Positions 1-8,063 of a stretch of DNA of 20,877 bases are shown one piece after another. The position numbers and the translations under genes were made by a program. Below the pieces are notes generated by a model, which ran no database searches, was not told where the DNA came from, and saw only the letters and a program-made list of their open reading frames with translations. Numbering within the stretch: position 1 is the first letter of the stretch; every line of letters begins with the position of its first letter. The DNA lies in the NCBI GenBank assembly GCA_035539855.1, contig DATLHO010000302.1:1-20877 (forward strand), written 5' to 3'. This stretch comes from DATLHO01 sp035539855 (GTDB lineage Bacteria > Bacteroidota > Ignavibacteria > OLB7).

Positions 1-2
1 CT

Positions 3-2885
3 CCCCCGCCTCCGCCTCCTCCCCCGCCCGTGCCTCCGACGCCTCCGGACGAGCCTCCGAAGACCGTCTACGAGCACACGGAATACACGGGACTGGCGTA
101 TGGCTATCCGATCGGCCCGGCGCGTCGCGTTCTTCGCGCGCCCGACACGCTGTCGATCCAGACGCTGACGAAGTGCGGCGAGATGACCGCGACGATCGCC
201 GTCGCCTCGCGCTTCCCGGCGGGACTGCGCACGATCGCGCTCGACTCCGCGGTCAACGCGCGGATCGTCTCGACGACGCCCGCGGTCGTCACCGGCGAGA
301 TCTTCGCGACGGTTCGCGTCGCGCCGATCGACCCGAGCAAGGATGCGAGTGGCGTGCTGGTGATCACCGACCGGACGCTGACGTCGACGTCGGTGCCGTA
401 TCGCTACGTGGCGGAGCGCCTGCTGGCGACGCCGACGGCGGTGGACCTTGGCGCGCTCACGCCGAAGGAGGCGGTGCAGCGTGAGGTTCTCATCAGCAAT
501 CCGGTCGCGACGCCGATCACGATCTCGTCGGTCAGGCTGACCGGACGCGAGAGCGGCTATCGGATCGTGAGCACGACGCCGGCGGTGCCGGTGACGCTCG
601 ATCCGGGTGCGAGCATTCGCGTGCTCGTCGAGATCCTCCCAGCGATCGACGGTCGCCTCTACAGCGACACCGTGATCGTGCTGACGGAGTGCTCGAGCGT
701 GCGTGTGCCGCTGACGGCCGAGACGGTCAAGCCGCTGATCGACGTCAGCGACGTCGACTTCGGGACGCTGGCGGTCGGTCAGAGCAAGCGACTGCCGATG
801 TACATCCGCAACGTCGGCCGCGGGCACATCACGTTCGCCAACGACGCCGGACGCGTCATCGAGTGGCTCGAGTCGACGTTTTACGTCGACCCGGTCGACA
901 TCGAGCGCGTGCGCACCGCGCGCATCGGACCGGATTCGTCGCTGACGGTCATGGTGACGTTCCTCGGCGCCGGTGTCGGAGCCTATCGTGACGAGGCCAG
1001 GGTCTTTGCGAGCACGCGGGAGAACCGCGACGTCTCGCTGTGGACCGCGACCGTCGTCAAGCCCGGACCGCAGATCGTCGGCGACGCCTTCGGCGCCCGA
1101 CAGATCACCGCACAGAACGAGTGCACGAAGAACGACACGGCGTCCTACGGGATCGTCCTGCCGATCTACAACACGGGCACGTCGCCGTTCGAGGTCGTGG
1201 AGATCAAGCTGATCGGCGCCGATGCCGACGCGGGGATCTTCGCGAAGGACGAGAGCGATCCGGCGAACAACGTGCTGCCGTACACGCGGGTGCGTCCGGT
1301 GGCGAACCTCGACACGCAGAAGGTCTTTCAGCGCTTCGTCTTCCGACCGGACGCGGAGCGCTCGTACTCGGCGACCGTGCGCATGGTGGTGATCAATCCG
1401 CTGAACAACGTTCTCGACAGCGCGGATGCGATCCTCACCGGCTCCGGCATCGAGACGCACCTATCGGTCGCCGGTCTGGCGCTGCCGAAGATCGAGTTCA
1501 CCGGCGCCGGCGCCACGACGCAGCAGGGGACCATCCGAGTCTCCGCGCTGCCGACGCGACCGCTGACGATCAGTGACATCGAGATCGTCCCGAACACGGG
1601 CGAGTTCGTCATCCTCGGTCCGGCCGGTTATCGCCGGACGTACGAGCCGGGCTCGTTCGTCGACCTCGTCGTCGAGTTCAGGCCGACGGCACCGGGCGTG
1701 CGCAGCGCCGAGCTGCGCGTCATCGGCGATCACGCGGTCTGTGACGACTCGGTCGGCACGATCACGGCCGAGACGTTCAGGAAGGATCCGGAGGTCCCGC
1801 CGGGCGCAGAGCTCTCGGCGACGGTCGCCGGAATGGACTTCGGCTCGGTCACCGGCTGCAGCGATTCGACGGCGATCGTCACCCTGCGCAACACGAGCAC
1901 CGGAGCGATCCGGGTCACGCGCGTGACGCTTGCGAGCGGAGCTCCCGAGTTCGTCGTCGTGCTGCCGGATGTCCCGGTCATCGTGGCCAAGGACGCCTCG
2001 CTGAGCATCCCGGTACGCTTCACGCCCGCTTCGGGCGGGACGTTCAGCGGCGAGCTCGAGTTCGAGTTCGAGCTCGACGACATCAACGCCGACAGCGTCG
2101 CGCTTCGCACCGCGGCGCTGACCGGCCGCAGTGAGACGGCGGCGGCCACCGCGTCGATCGCGCGGGATTTCCGGACGTTCCCCGGTGGAATGCTCAGGGT
2201 TCCCGTGATACTCGACAACGAGGTGAACGCGGCGAAGGTCGACGACATCGTCTTCGAGCTTTACTATGCCCGGGGCATGATGGCGGCGACGATCGACGCG
2301 GCGAAGCTCGACGAGCTCGTCGCCGGCACCCTGCTCGATGGATGGAACGTCACGCTGCTCGATCACCGCGAGGACGCGGCCGACGCGAAGCGCATGCTGA
2401 TTCGTCTGCGCGCGACCGCGCCGGAAGCCCGCGCGCTGCGCGGCTCCGGGGCGCTGCTGAACCTCGACTTCCGGACGTTCATCGGCGATACGATGAAGAC
2501 CGAGCTGCCGTTCTCGATCGTGACCCCGGGGCGTTCCTGCACCGAGATCACGACGACGACCGGTGCCGCGGCTCTCGACTCGATTTGCGGTCTGAGCTTC
2601 CGGATCATCGAGGCCTCGGCGACGTCGTACGCGCTGCGGCAGAACGCGCCGAACCCGTTCAACCCGACGACGACGATCGAGTTCGCCGTCGGTCTGGACG
2701 CGGCCACCCGGCTCGAGATCTACGACGCCACCGGCAACCTGGTCGCGACGCTCGTCGACGCGTTCCTGACGCCCGGCACGTACAGCGTGACGTGGGATGC
2801 GTCGAGCTACCCGTCGGGCATCTACTACTACCGATTCACGTCGGGACAGTGGAGCCGGACGAGCTCGATGATGCTCGAGAAGTAA
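3..2885 (+). CDS. Large T9SS-secreted ASH/Ig-repeat protein, 5' partial
   Basis: The gene is cut by the left edge. The frame is open to base 3, so the GTG at 30 is probably an internal Val inside a proline-rich linker rather than a start. Numbering from that GTG (951 residues remain), I see a run of Ig-like units resembling ASH/choice-of-anchor-D domains at about 136-230, 238-345, 347-475, 478-580 and 594-700. Several open with a strand such as VDLGAL, VDFGTL or MDFGSV. Residues about 710-850 look like a cohesin-type beta domain. Residues 866-951 form a type A Por/T9SS sorting domain: QNAPNPFNPTTTI, then LEIYDATGNLV, then YPSGIYYYRF. Family knowledge says such proteins cross the outer membrane through T9SS and are released or surface-attached. 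The ligand is unknown. The N-terminal part with the signal peptide lies outside the window. Secretion class is confident; the individual Ig boundaries are estimates. Confidence 0.85.
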   Translation, partial: PPPPPPPPPVPPTPPDEPPKTVYEHTEYTGLAYGYPIGPARRVLRAPDTLSIQTLTKCGEMTATIAVASRFPAGLRTIALDSAVNARIVSTTPAVVTGEIFATVRVAPIDPSKDASGVLVITDRTLTSTSVPYRYVAERLLATPTAVDLGALTPKEAVQREVLISNPVATPITISSVRLTGRESGYRIVSTTPAVPVTLDPGASIRVLVEILPAIDGRLYSDTVIVLTECSSVRVPLTAETVKPLIDVSDVDFGTLAVGQSKRLPMYIRNVGRGHITFANDAGRVIEWLESTFYVDPVDIERVRTARIGPDSSLTVMVTFLGAGVGAYRDEARVFASTRENRDVSLWTATVVKPGPQIVGDAFGARQITAQNECTKNDTASYGIVLPIYNTGTSPFEVVEIKLIGADADAGIFAKDESDPANNVLPYTRVRPVANLDTQKVFQRFVFRPDAERSYSATVRMVVINPLNNVLDSADAILTGSGIETHLSVAGLALPKIEFTGAGATTQQGTIRVSALPTRPLTISDIEIVPNTGEFVILGPAGYRRTYEPGSFVDLVVEFRPTAPGVRSAELRVIGDHAVCDDSVGTITAETFRKDPEVPPGAELSATVAGMDFGSVTGCSDSTAIVTLRNTSTGAIRVTRVTLASGAPEFVVVLPDVPVIVAKDASLSIPVRFTPASGGTFSGELEFEFELDDINADSVALRTAALTGRSETAAATASIARDFRTFPGGMLRVPVILDNEVNAAKVDDIVFELYYARGMMAATIDAAKLDELVAGTLLDGWNVTLLDHREDAADAKRMLIRLRATAPEARALRGSGALLNLDFRTFIGDTMKTELPFSIVTPGRSCTEITTTTGAAALDSICGLSFRIIEASATSYALRQNAPNPFNPTTTIEFAVGLDAATRLEIYDATGNLVATLVDAFLTPGTYSVTWDASSYPSGIYYYRFTSGQWSRTSSMMLEK

Positions 2886-2899
2886 CCTCCGTTCGGAGG
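2886..2899 (+). other. Small hairpin right after the stop codon
   Basis: CCTCC-GTTC-GGAGG forms a perfect 5-bp stem directly after the TAA. It sits 14 bases before the main terminator and may be a minor RNA 3'-end structure. No function is claimed. Confidence 0.35.
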
Positions 2900-2913
2900 A
2901 CATACGACGAACG

Positions 2914-2943
2914 ACGCCCCCGGTGGTTCTCCACCGGGGGCGT
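2914..2943 (+). terminator. Strong hairpin terminator after the first T9SS cargo gene
   Basis: A perfect 13-bp stem (ACGCCCCCGGTGG and its complement) encloses the loop TTCT. It starts 28 bases after the cargo stop codon. No long T-tract follows, only TCGCATTTG, which is common for GC-rich genomes. It separates the cargo gene from the DUF2723 gene. Confidence 0.8.
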
Positions 2944-2961
2944 TCGCATTTGCGCGACTGT

Positions 2962-2973
2962 GTATCTTCGCGC
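2962..2973 (+). promoter_or_regulatory. Candidate -7 box TATCTTCG for the DUF2723 gene
   Basis: GTATCTTCGCGC lies 29 bases before the GTG start of the DUF2723 gene and after the preceding terminator. TATCTTCG differs from the Bacteroidota -7 consensus TAnnTTTG by one base. The identical 12-mer lies upstream of the SDR gene at 10159-10170. No well-spaced -33 TTTG is visible (TTCG at 2943-2946 is 16 bases upstream of the box). Confidence 0.4.
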
Positions 2974-3002
2974 ATCCACGAACGATCTCCATCGACGCAC
3001 GC

Positions 3003-5183
3003 GTGACCGACTCCGCCATCGCACCCCCGCCGCCGGAACCCAGAGCACTGCCGAAGCGCCTCCGCAAACCCAGCCCCCGCCTAGCCGCCCTCGGCTCGGC
3101 CGTCATCGCCGGGGCGATCTACCTGGCGACGATGAATCGCACGCTCGGATTTCTCGACAGCGGTGAGGTCGCCGCCGCGGCCGCGACGCTCGGCATCATG
3201 CACCCGACCGGGTACCCGACGATGACGATGCTCGGTTATCTCGCGACGCTGCTGGTGCCGGTGCGCGAGATCCTCGCGCTCAACATTCTCGCAGCACTGC
3301 TCGCCGGCGCCGGCGTCGGTGCGCTCACGCTGCTGTTCGATCACCTTCTCGCGACCCTGTCGGCCGAGCCTGCAGCGCGCCGTGATGCGACGGTCGGTCG
3401 GACCTCGTCGAAGAACGCGCGCTCGATGCCAGCGAATGCCGGGCGCGCGACGAAGTCGACGACCGCTGGCCCCGCGGCGAAAGCGGCGAAGGCGGCGAGT
3501 GCCCGCCGCGCTCTGAAGTCCGCGACTGAATCCCGTGCGCCCGATACGGCGACTCCTGCGCCAGGTGCGGCGTCTAACGGCCGCGCGCCCGACGATCGCT
3601 CCGTTGTCGCCCGGACGCTGGTCGCGGCGCTGACGGCCCTCGCAGTGGCCTTCACGGCCATCTGGTGGGAACAGGCAACCGGCTTCGAGGTCTACGCGCT
3701 GCAGGCGCTGCTGCTGCCGTTGGTGACGTTCCTGTTCCTGCGCTTCGTCGACCGCGAGCGAGAGCGCCGCGCGAGCGGCGCGCCGGTGCGCATGACGTGG
3801 GATGCCTCCCTCTTCGCGCTCGTCCTCGGGCTCGCGTTCACGAACCACCTGATGACGATCTTCCTCGCGCCGGCGTTCCTGGTCCACTACTTCTGGTCGC
3901 TCGGCATCGGCCGCCGGGCCTGGACGCGCCTCGTGCTTCTGGTGCTTCCGTTCGTCGCGGGCCTGCTCCCCTACCTCTACCTGCCGATCCGCTCGTCGAT
4001 GCGTCCCCGCTTCAACTGGGGCCGGCCCGACACGCTCGAGCGGCTCGTCGATCACGTCAGCGGGAAGTTCGCGTGGGAGTGGATGTTCTCGAGCGAGGAG
4101 ATCTACCGTGCGCAGACCGGATACTTCTTCGACCGGTTGCCGTCGGAGGTGGCGTGGGTCGGGCTCGCGCTGGCCGCGATCGGCATCATCCATCTCTTCG
4201 CACGAAGCCCCCGGCTCGCCGTGTGGTCGGCGCTCGTGTTCCTGGGATGCGTCGGCTACGCGGGCGGCTACCGTATCTACGACATCGAGCTGTACTACCC
4301 GACCGCCATCCTCGCGATCGGCATCTGGATCGTCGCTGCGCTCGGGTGGCTGCTGAAGCGTCACGCGACGATCGCCGTCGTCGTCGCCGGCGCCCTCGCG
4401 CTGGCGAACCTCGTGCTGCATTACGCCGGCAGCGACCGCAGCGGCAATCGCCTCGCCGAGGACTTCGTTGCCAACGTGCTGACGAGCGCTCCGCGCAACA
4501 CGATGATCTTCTCGAGCAACGCCGCCGTGTTCGTCACCGGCAGCTACTACCTGCAGGAGGTCGAGCGACTGCGTCCGGACGTCACCGTGATCAACCACGA
4601 CTACCTGAGCAACGACTGGTACGTCGAGGAGCTGCGCGACTGGAAGCCCGAGCTGATGCGAGCGGTCGGTCCGATGGTCGCGACCTACCGCGACCTCACC
4701 GCGCGCGGCAATGCCGGCGATGTGCGCGCGGGGCTCGCGTCGACCGATGCGTACGACAGGATGCTGCGGGCCTTCGTCGACTGGCAGCTCGCACGCGGCG
4801 GCAGCGCCATGGTCGTCGGCTCGCTCGATCGTGGCTTCGGCTCCGGCTATCGGATCGTGCCGTTTGAGCTCGGCTACCTCCTGGCGAGCGATTCGGGGTA
4901 CGTGGCGCAGCCGTTCCCCACTTATCGATTCCGGCACTGGAGGCACATCGACCCGTTCGCGGCCAGCATCTACGAGATCTACGGCCGGCACCTCGCCTAC
5001 CGCGCCAGCTACGAGGCCGAGCATGGACACATGGAGCTTGCGAAGCGCTATCGTCAGTACGCGCTCACGTTCGACCCGCAGTACGAGCTCGAGGGCGCGC
5101 GCGAGCTCCCGCTCGATGCAATGTCGCAGGTGCGCGCGACCGACGAGTTCTACACGCGACTGGCAGCCTCGAAGCCACGGTAG
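3003..5183 (+). CDS. DUF2723 multi-pass membrane protein, probable O-mannosyltransferase type
   Basis: The 726-residue protein starts at GTG 3003 with a Pro-rich cytoplasmic N-terminus and then many hydrophobic helices. The DUF2723 signature is present early: FLDSGE at about 50-55 and HPTGYP at 67-72 in the first extramembrane loop, a region typical of GT-C-fold dolichol/polyprenol-phosphate-sugar transferases. DUF2723 relatives include eukaryotic TMEM260, a protein O-mannosyltransferase, so the expected role is transfer of a lipid-linked sugar to exported proteins on the outer side of the inner membrane. This is a family inference and the substrate is not shown here. Residues about 121-200 are an Ala/Lys/Arg/Ser/Thr-rich low-complexity insert between membrane segments, which is unusual. 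After the last helices (about residue 470) there is a soluble C-terminal domain. It stands alone between terminators and is flanked on both sides by T9SS cargo genes. Confidence 0.82.
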   Translation: MTDSAIAPPPPEPRALPKRLRKPSPRLAALGSAVIAGAIYLATMNRTLGFLDSGEVAAAAATLGIMHPTGYPTMTMLGYLATLLVPVREILALNILAALLAGAGVGALTLLFDHLLATLSAEPAARRDATVGRTSSKNARSMPANAGRATKSTTAGPAAKAAKAASARRALKSATESRAPDTATPAPGAASNGRAPDDRSVVARTLVAALTALAVAFTAIWWEQATGFEVYALQALLLPLVTFLFLRFVDRERERRASGAPVRMTWDASLFALVLGLAFTNHLMTIFLAPAFLVHYFWSLGIGRRAWTRLVLLVLPFVAGLLPYLYLPIRSSMRPRFNWGRPDTLERLVDHVSGKFAWEWMFSSEEIYRAQTGYFFDRLPSEVAWVGLALAAIGIIHLFARSPRLAVWSALVFLGCVGYAGGYRIYDIELYYPTAILAIGIWIVAALGWLLKRHATIAVVVAGALALANLVLHYAGSDRSGNRLAEDFVANVLTSAPRNTMIFSSNAAVFVTGSYYLQEVERLRPDVTVINHDYLSNDWYVEELRDWKPELMRAVGPMVATYRDLTARGNAGDVRAGLASTDAYDRMLRAFVDWQLARGGSAMVVGSLDRGFGSGYRIVPFELGYLLASDSGYVAQPFPTYRFRHWRHIDPFAASIYEIYGRHLAYRASYEAEHGHMELAKRYRQYALTFDPQYELEGARELPLDAMSQVRATDEFYTRLAASKPR

Positions 5184-5198
5184 ACGGATCTCTATCAT

Positions 5199-5237
5199 GC
5201 AAACGGGGGCGTGGCTGCAAGCCACGCCCCCGTTTGC
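5199..5237. terminator. Bidirectional terminator between convergent genes
   Basis: A perfect 17-bp stem (GCAAACGGGGGCGTGGC and its complement) with the loop TGCAA lies between the DUF2723 stop at 5183 and the oppositely oriented cargo stop at 5324. The stem ends in AAA/TTT pairs, so RNA from either strand has a short U-run at the hairpin base. It probably terminates both genes. The remaining 86 bases to 5323 show nothing further. Confidence 0.85.
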
Positions 5238-5323
5238 TATCTCCGAACCGTTGCCACGTCCATTGAGCTCGACAGCTGCCGCCGTCGTCGCCCTGGCCGC
5301 GACGTTCCAGGGTTACCGCGCTA

Positions 5324-7933
5324 TCAGCGCAGCACCACCATCCTCTTCGTCCATCGCTCGGCTCCTGCTTCGAGCGTGTAGGAATACACGCCCGACGGCA
5401 GGCCGGTCGCGTCGACGACGATCTCGTGCCGTCCGATCGGGCGACTTCCCTCATCGATGCGGCGGACGACCGCTCCGCGCTCGTCGCGCAGCACGAGGCT
5501 GACCGACGCGGGTCGGAGCAGCTCGTAGGGGATCGTCGTGACGCTCGCGAGCGGATTCGGCGTCGCCTCGCCGAGCGTGAAGCCGCTCGGCCGCGTCGGG
5601 ATCGCGATGCCGGTCGTGCCGCACTCGACCTGCACGACATCGCAGCATCCGAGGAGCTCGCCGGTGTAGGTGCAGATCTCGAAGACCCGCGTCACCGGAA
5701 CTGGAGCTCCGACGGTGACGTTGAAGCTGCCGACCGAGTCGCGCACCGCGATGACATCGCCGGTGAACGTGACCGTATCGGGTCTGACGCTCACCGACGT
5801 CCACGTCGCGGCGTCGCCGCTGGCGGAGGCCGCGGTGAACGTCCCGGTGCCGGCCAGCAGGCGGAACCGGATGCGGTCGATGGGACTCGACGGCGTATGC
5901 TCGTTGACGACGGCAAAGCTGTACGAGCAATCCACCTCGCCCTGCGTGCTCGTCAGCGCGATCGCCGTATCGCACGCCTGCTCGGCGCCGCCGACGCAGG
6001 TCAGGTCGAGCCGCTCGGTCGTGACGATGTCCGAGCCCGCGAACGACCGCCAGATCACCGGGATCGTCGCCGGACGCCCGCTGATGTTGCGCGCGTCGAT
6101 GCAGAAGCTCAGGCGCGGCGTAGAGTCGCCGGGCGCGAGCGTCCCGCCGGCGAAGCCGAACTGCGGCGCAGGGAAGCCCGACGTCGCGACCGTCCACGCA
6201 CCGGCGCCGCTCGCCTCGCCGAAGAGCACGTTGGAGTTGACGACCTCGAGCTGGAAGCCAGTCAGCGCGACCGAGCGATCGTTGTTGTTGATGAACGCGA
6301 TGCTGTAGCAGCAGTACTCGGGGTTGTTCGACGGCTCCTCGCGGACGCTCACCAGATCGAAGAACCTGATCACGCGAACGGTGATCCGCGCCGTGCCGCT
6401 GCAGAGCGAGCGCCGGTCGCTCGCGGTCCCCCACGTGAGTGTCAACGGCTCGCCCATCGTCGTGTCGCCGGCCGAGACGCAGAGCTCGAAGCGCGCCTGG
6501 TCGTCGGCGAAGAGCTCCCCACCGGTGAACACCACCGAATCCCTCGTGAGCGTTCCGACCTGCCAGCCGGCGGGCGGCGTCGCGGTGAGGATGCGCCGTG
6601 CGGTGCCCGGGTTGGCGATGCGCGCGACGACGCGCGTGATCGTCTCGTCGGCCGAATTGCGATTGGTCACGACGAGGCCGATGCAGCGCTGGGGAGCGCC
6701 CTGCGCGGTGTCGATCTCGGCACGCACCGAGTCGCATCCGGTGAGCGGTCGCAGGCAGATCTGTCGAACGGTTCCCGACGAGATCGGCAGTCCGTTGCCA
6801 TAGCTCGTCCACCGGTAGCGGATCGTGTCGTTGGCCGCGGCGGTATTGTCGAAGCAGACGCCGCCGAAGATCGCGGTGTCGCCGCTGGCGAGCGGCGTGG
6901 TGGTCGTGAAGAACACCGAGTCGCCCGACGCCGGAATCGCTCCGCGCGTCCATCGCGGCGGCGCGCTCGGAGTGCCGCTGATCCGCACTCCCGGTGTGAG
7001 CACGGTGATCGTGAAGCGGTCGAGCGTGCTTCCCGGAAGGTGCGAGTTGCTCAGCCGGAGGTCGCTGCAGCAGCCGGCCGCCGATCGCACGAGCACCGAG
7101 TCGATCTGCGGAAGCGCCGCGCAGACGAGTCTCGCCGTGTCGGTGCACACCACCTCGCCGTTGCTGAACGTCTGGTAGAGCACCCGGAACGTGTCGCTGG
7201 CGTTGCGCACGTCGAAGCGCAGACCCTCGACGAACTCGTCGAAGTCGAGCGCGCCGGCGAGCGTGAAGAACTGCAGCGAGTCGGCGCTGGCGCGCGGGCG
7301 GGTCCATCCCGTCGGCAGCCTGTGCGTTCCCGTTCCGAAGCTGACGCCGCCGGTGAGCATCCTCAGCCGCAACTCGTTGATCGCCACGCCACGGCGATTG
7401 CCACTGACGAGGTCGACGTCGAAGAGACAGACCTCGTTGCTGGGTACGCGCCGGAAGAAGGCCTCGTCGCAGTCCACTCCGCGACACGCCGACACGAGCG
7501 TGTCGCTCGTGTAGATCGTGTCGAGCGCGCGGGTCTCCCAGACGAACCGCACGATGCCGGTATCGGCGGCGCAGATCGTGAACCCGCTGCGCGAGACGCC
7601 GGAGTCGATCTCCGACGTGCTCGACGTCGCGAACCACGAAACGCTCTGCAGGTCGTTGGCGACGAAGACGGTCCAGTCCGTGGGCGATCCCGCGGTGCCG
7701 GCCTGGAACGACGCGCGACCGGAGACGATGCGCACCGTGAACTCCGCGATCTTCGAGGGGCGCGTCTGGCGGTTCTCGACGACGAACGTGTAGCAGCAGC
7801 TGTACGGGCCACTGCCCGGCTGCTGGATCAGGGAGACGGTGTCCCTGCGTTGTGCGTGCGCCGGCGCGACGGCGGCGAGCGCCGTCGCAAGCAGTCCGAG
7901 CACGAGCAGGACGGTCCGTATCGGTCGGTTCAT
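5324..7933 (-). CDS. T9SS-secreted protein with six Cys-containing repeats
   Basis: The 869-residue protein starts at ATG 7933 with GAGG about 6-9 bases upstream. Residues 1-27 are a clear Sec signal peptide (hydrophobic core, then AHA before Gln). The body is six repeats of about 120 residues, roughly 31-150, 155-271, 277-393, 400-517, 524-646 and 653-771. Each begins with a Cys or Cys-Cys strand (C46/47, C169, C288/289, C417, C541/542, C669) followed by a hydrophobic strand and N-R/N-type turn. Each has a Trp about 40 residues later (W87, W210, W328, W457, W580, W711), and most end with another Cys. This suggests Ig-like folds pinned by disulfides. Residues about 784-869 are a Por/T9SS sorting domain (EATPNPLASVTTIPY, then LPSGVYSYTLEAG). 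The repeat itself is not one I can name. It is expected to be extracellular or surface-bound. It follows a two-component operon on the same strand, 130 bases downstream of the kinase. Confidence 0.88.
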   Translation of the reverse strand: MNRPIRTVLLVLGLLATALAAVAPAHAQRRDTVSLIQQPGSGPYSCCYTFVVENRQTRPSKIAEFTVRIVSGRASFQAGTAGSPTDWTVFVANDLQSVSWFATSSTSEIDSGVSRSGFTICAADTGIVRFVWETRALDTIYTSDTLVSACRGVDCDEAFFRRVPSNEVCLFDVDLVSGNRRGVAINELRLRMLTGGVSFGTGTHRLPTGWTRPRASADSLQFFTLAGALDFDEFVEGLRFDVRNASDTFRVLYQTFSNGEVVCTDTARLVCAALPQIDSVLVRSAAGCCSDLRLSNSHLPGSTLDRFTITVLTPGVRISGTPSAPPRWTRGAIPASGDSVFFTTTTPLASGDTAIFGGVCFDNTAAANDTIRYRWTSYGNGLPISSGTVRQICLRPLTGCDSVRAEIDTAQGAPQRCIGLVVTNRNSADETITRVVARIANPGTARRILTATPPAGWQVGTLTRDSVVFTGGELFADDQARFELCVSAGDTTMGEPLTLTWGTASDRRSLCSGTARITVRVIRFFDLVSVREEPSNNPEYCCYSIAFINNNDRSVALTGFQLEVVNSNVLFGEASGAGAWTVATSGFPAPQFGFAGGTLAPGDSTPRLSFCIDARNISGRPATIPVIWRSFAGSDIVTTERLDLTCVGGAEQACDTAIALTSTQGEVDCSYSFAVVNEHTPSSPIDRIRFRLLAGTGTFTAASASGDAATWTSVSVRPDTVTFTGDVIAVRDSVGSFNVTVGAPVPVTRVFEICTYTGELLGCCDVVQVECGTTGIAIPTRPSGFTLGEATPNPLASVTTIPYELLRPASVSLVLRDERGAVVRRIDEGSRPIGRHEIVVDATGLPSGVYSYTLEAGAERWTKRMVVLR

Positions 7934-8041
7934 CGAATCCTCGAGTGATGTTGATGCGAGTGCGCGAAGCAGGCGGTCATCCGAGGCGCAACAATCGCGC
8001 CGCGGGCGGGCTCATCCGCGGCGGGAACACCTCCGCGCGGC

Positions 8042-8049
8042 CAGAGTTA
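8042..8049 (-). promoter_or_regulatory. Possible -7 box TAACTCTG for the six-repeat cargo gene
   Basis: On the minus strand TAACTCTG matches TAnnTTTG with one change. It lies just beyond the kinase stop codon and 108 bases before the cargo start. No convincing -33 element was seen, so read-through from the kinase gene is an alternative. Confidence 0.25.
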
Positions 8050-8063
8050 CCGCGATCGCTCTC

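Noticed and set aside
3081..5225. 714-codon open frame on the minus strand opposite the DUF2723 gene
   Set aside because: It is Arg/Glu/His/Val-rich nonsense typical of GC-rich antisense frames and lies opposite a clear membrane-protein gene.
5426..7948. 840-codon plus-strand frame opposite the six-repeat cargo
   Set aside because: Arg/Asp/Ala-rich composition with no domain. The minus-strand frame has a signal peptide, repeats and a sorting domain.
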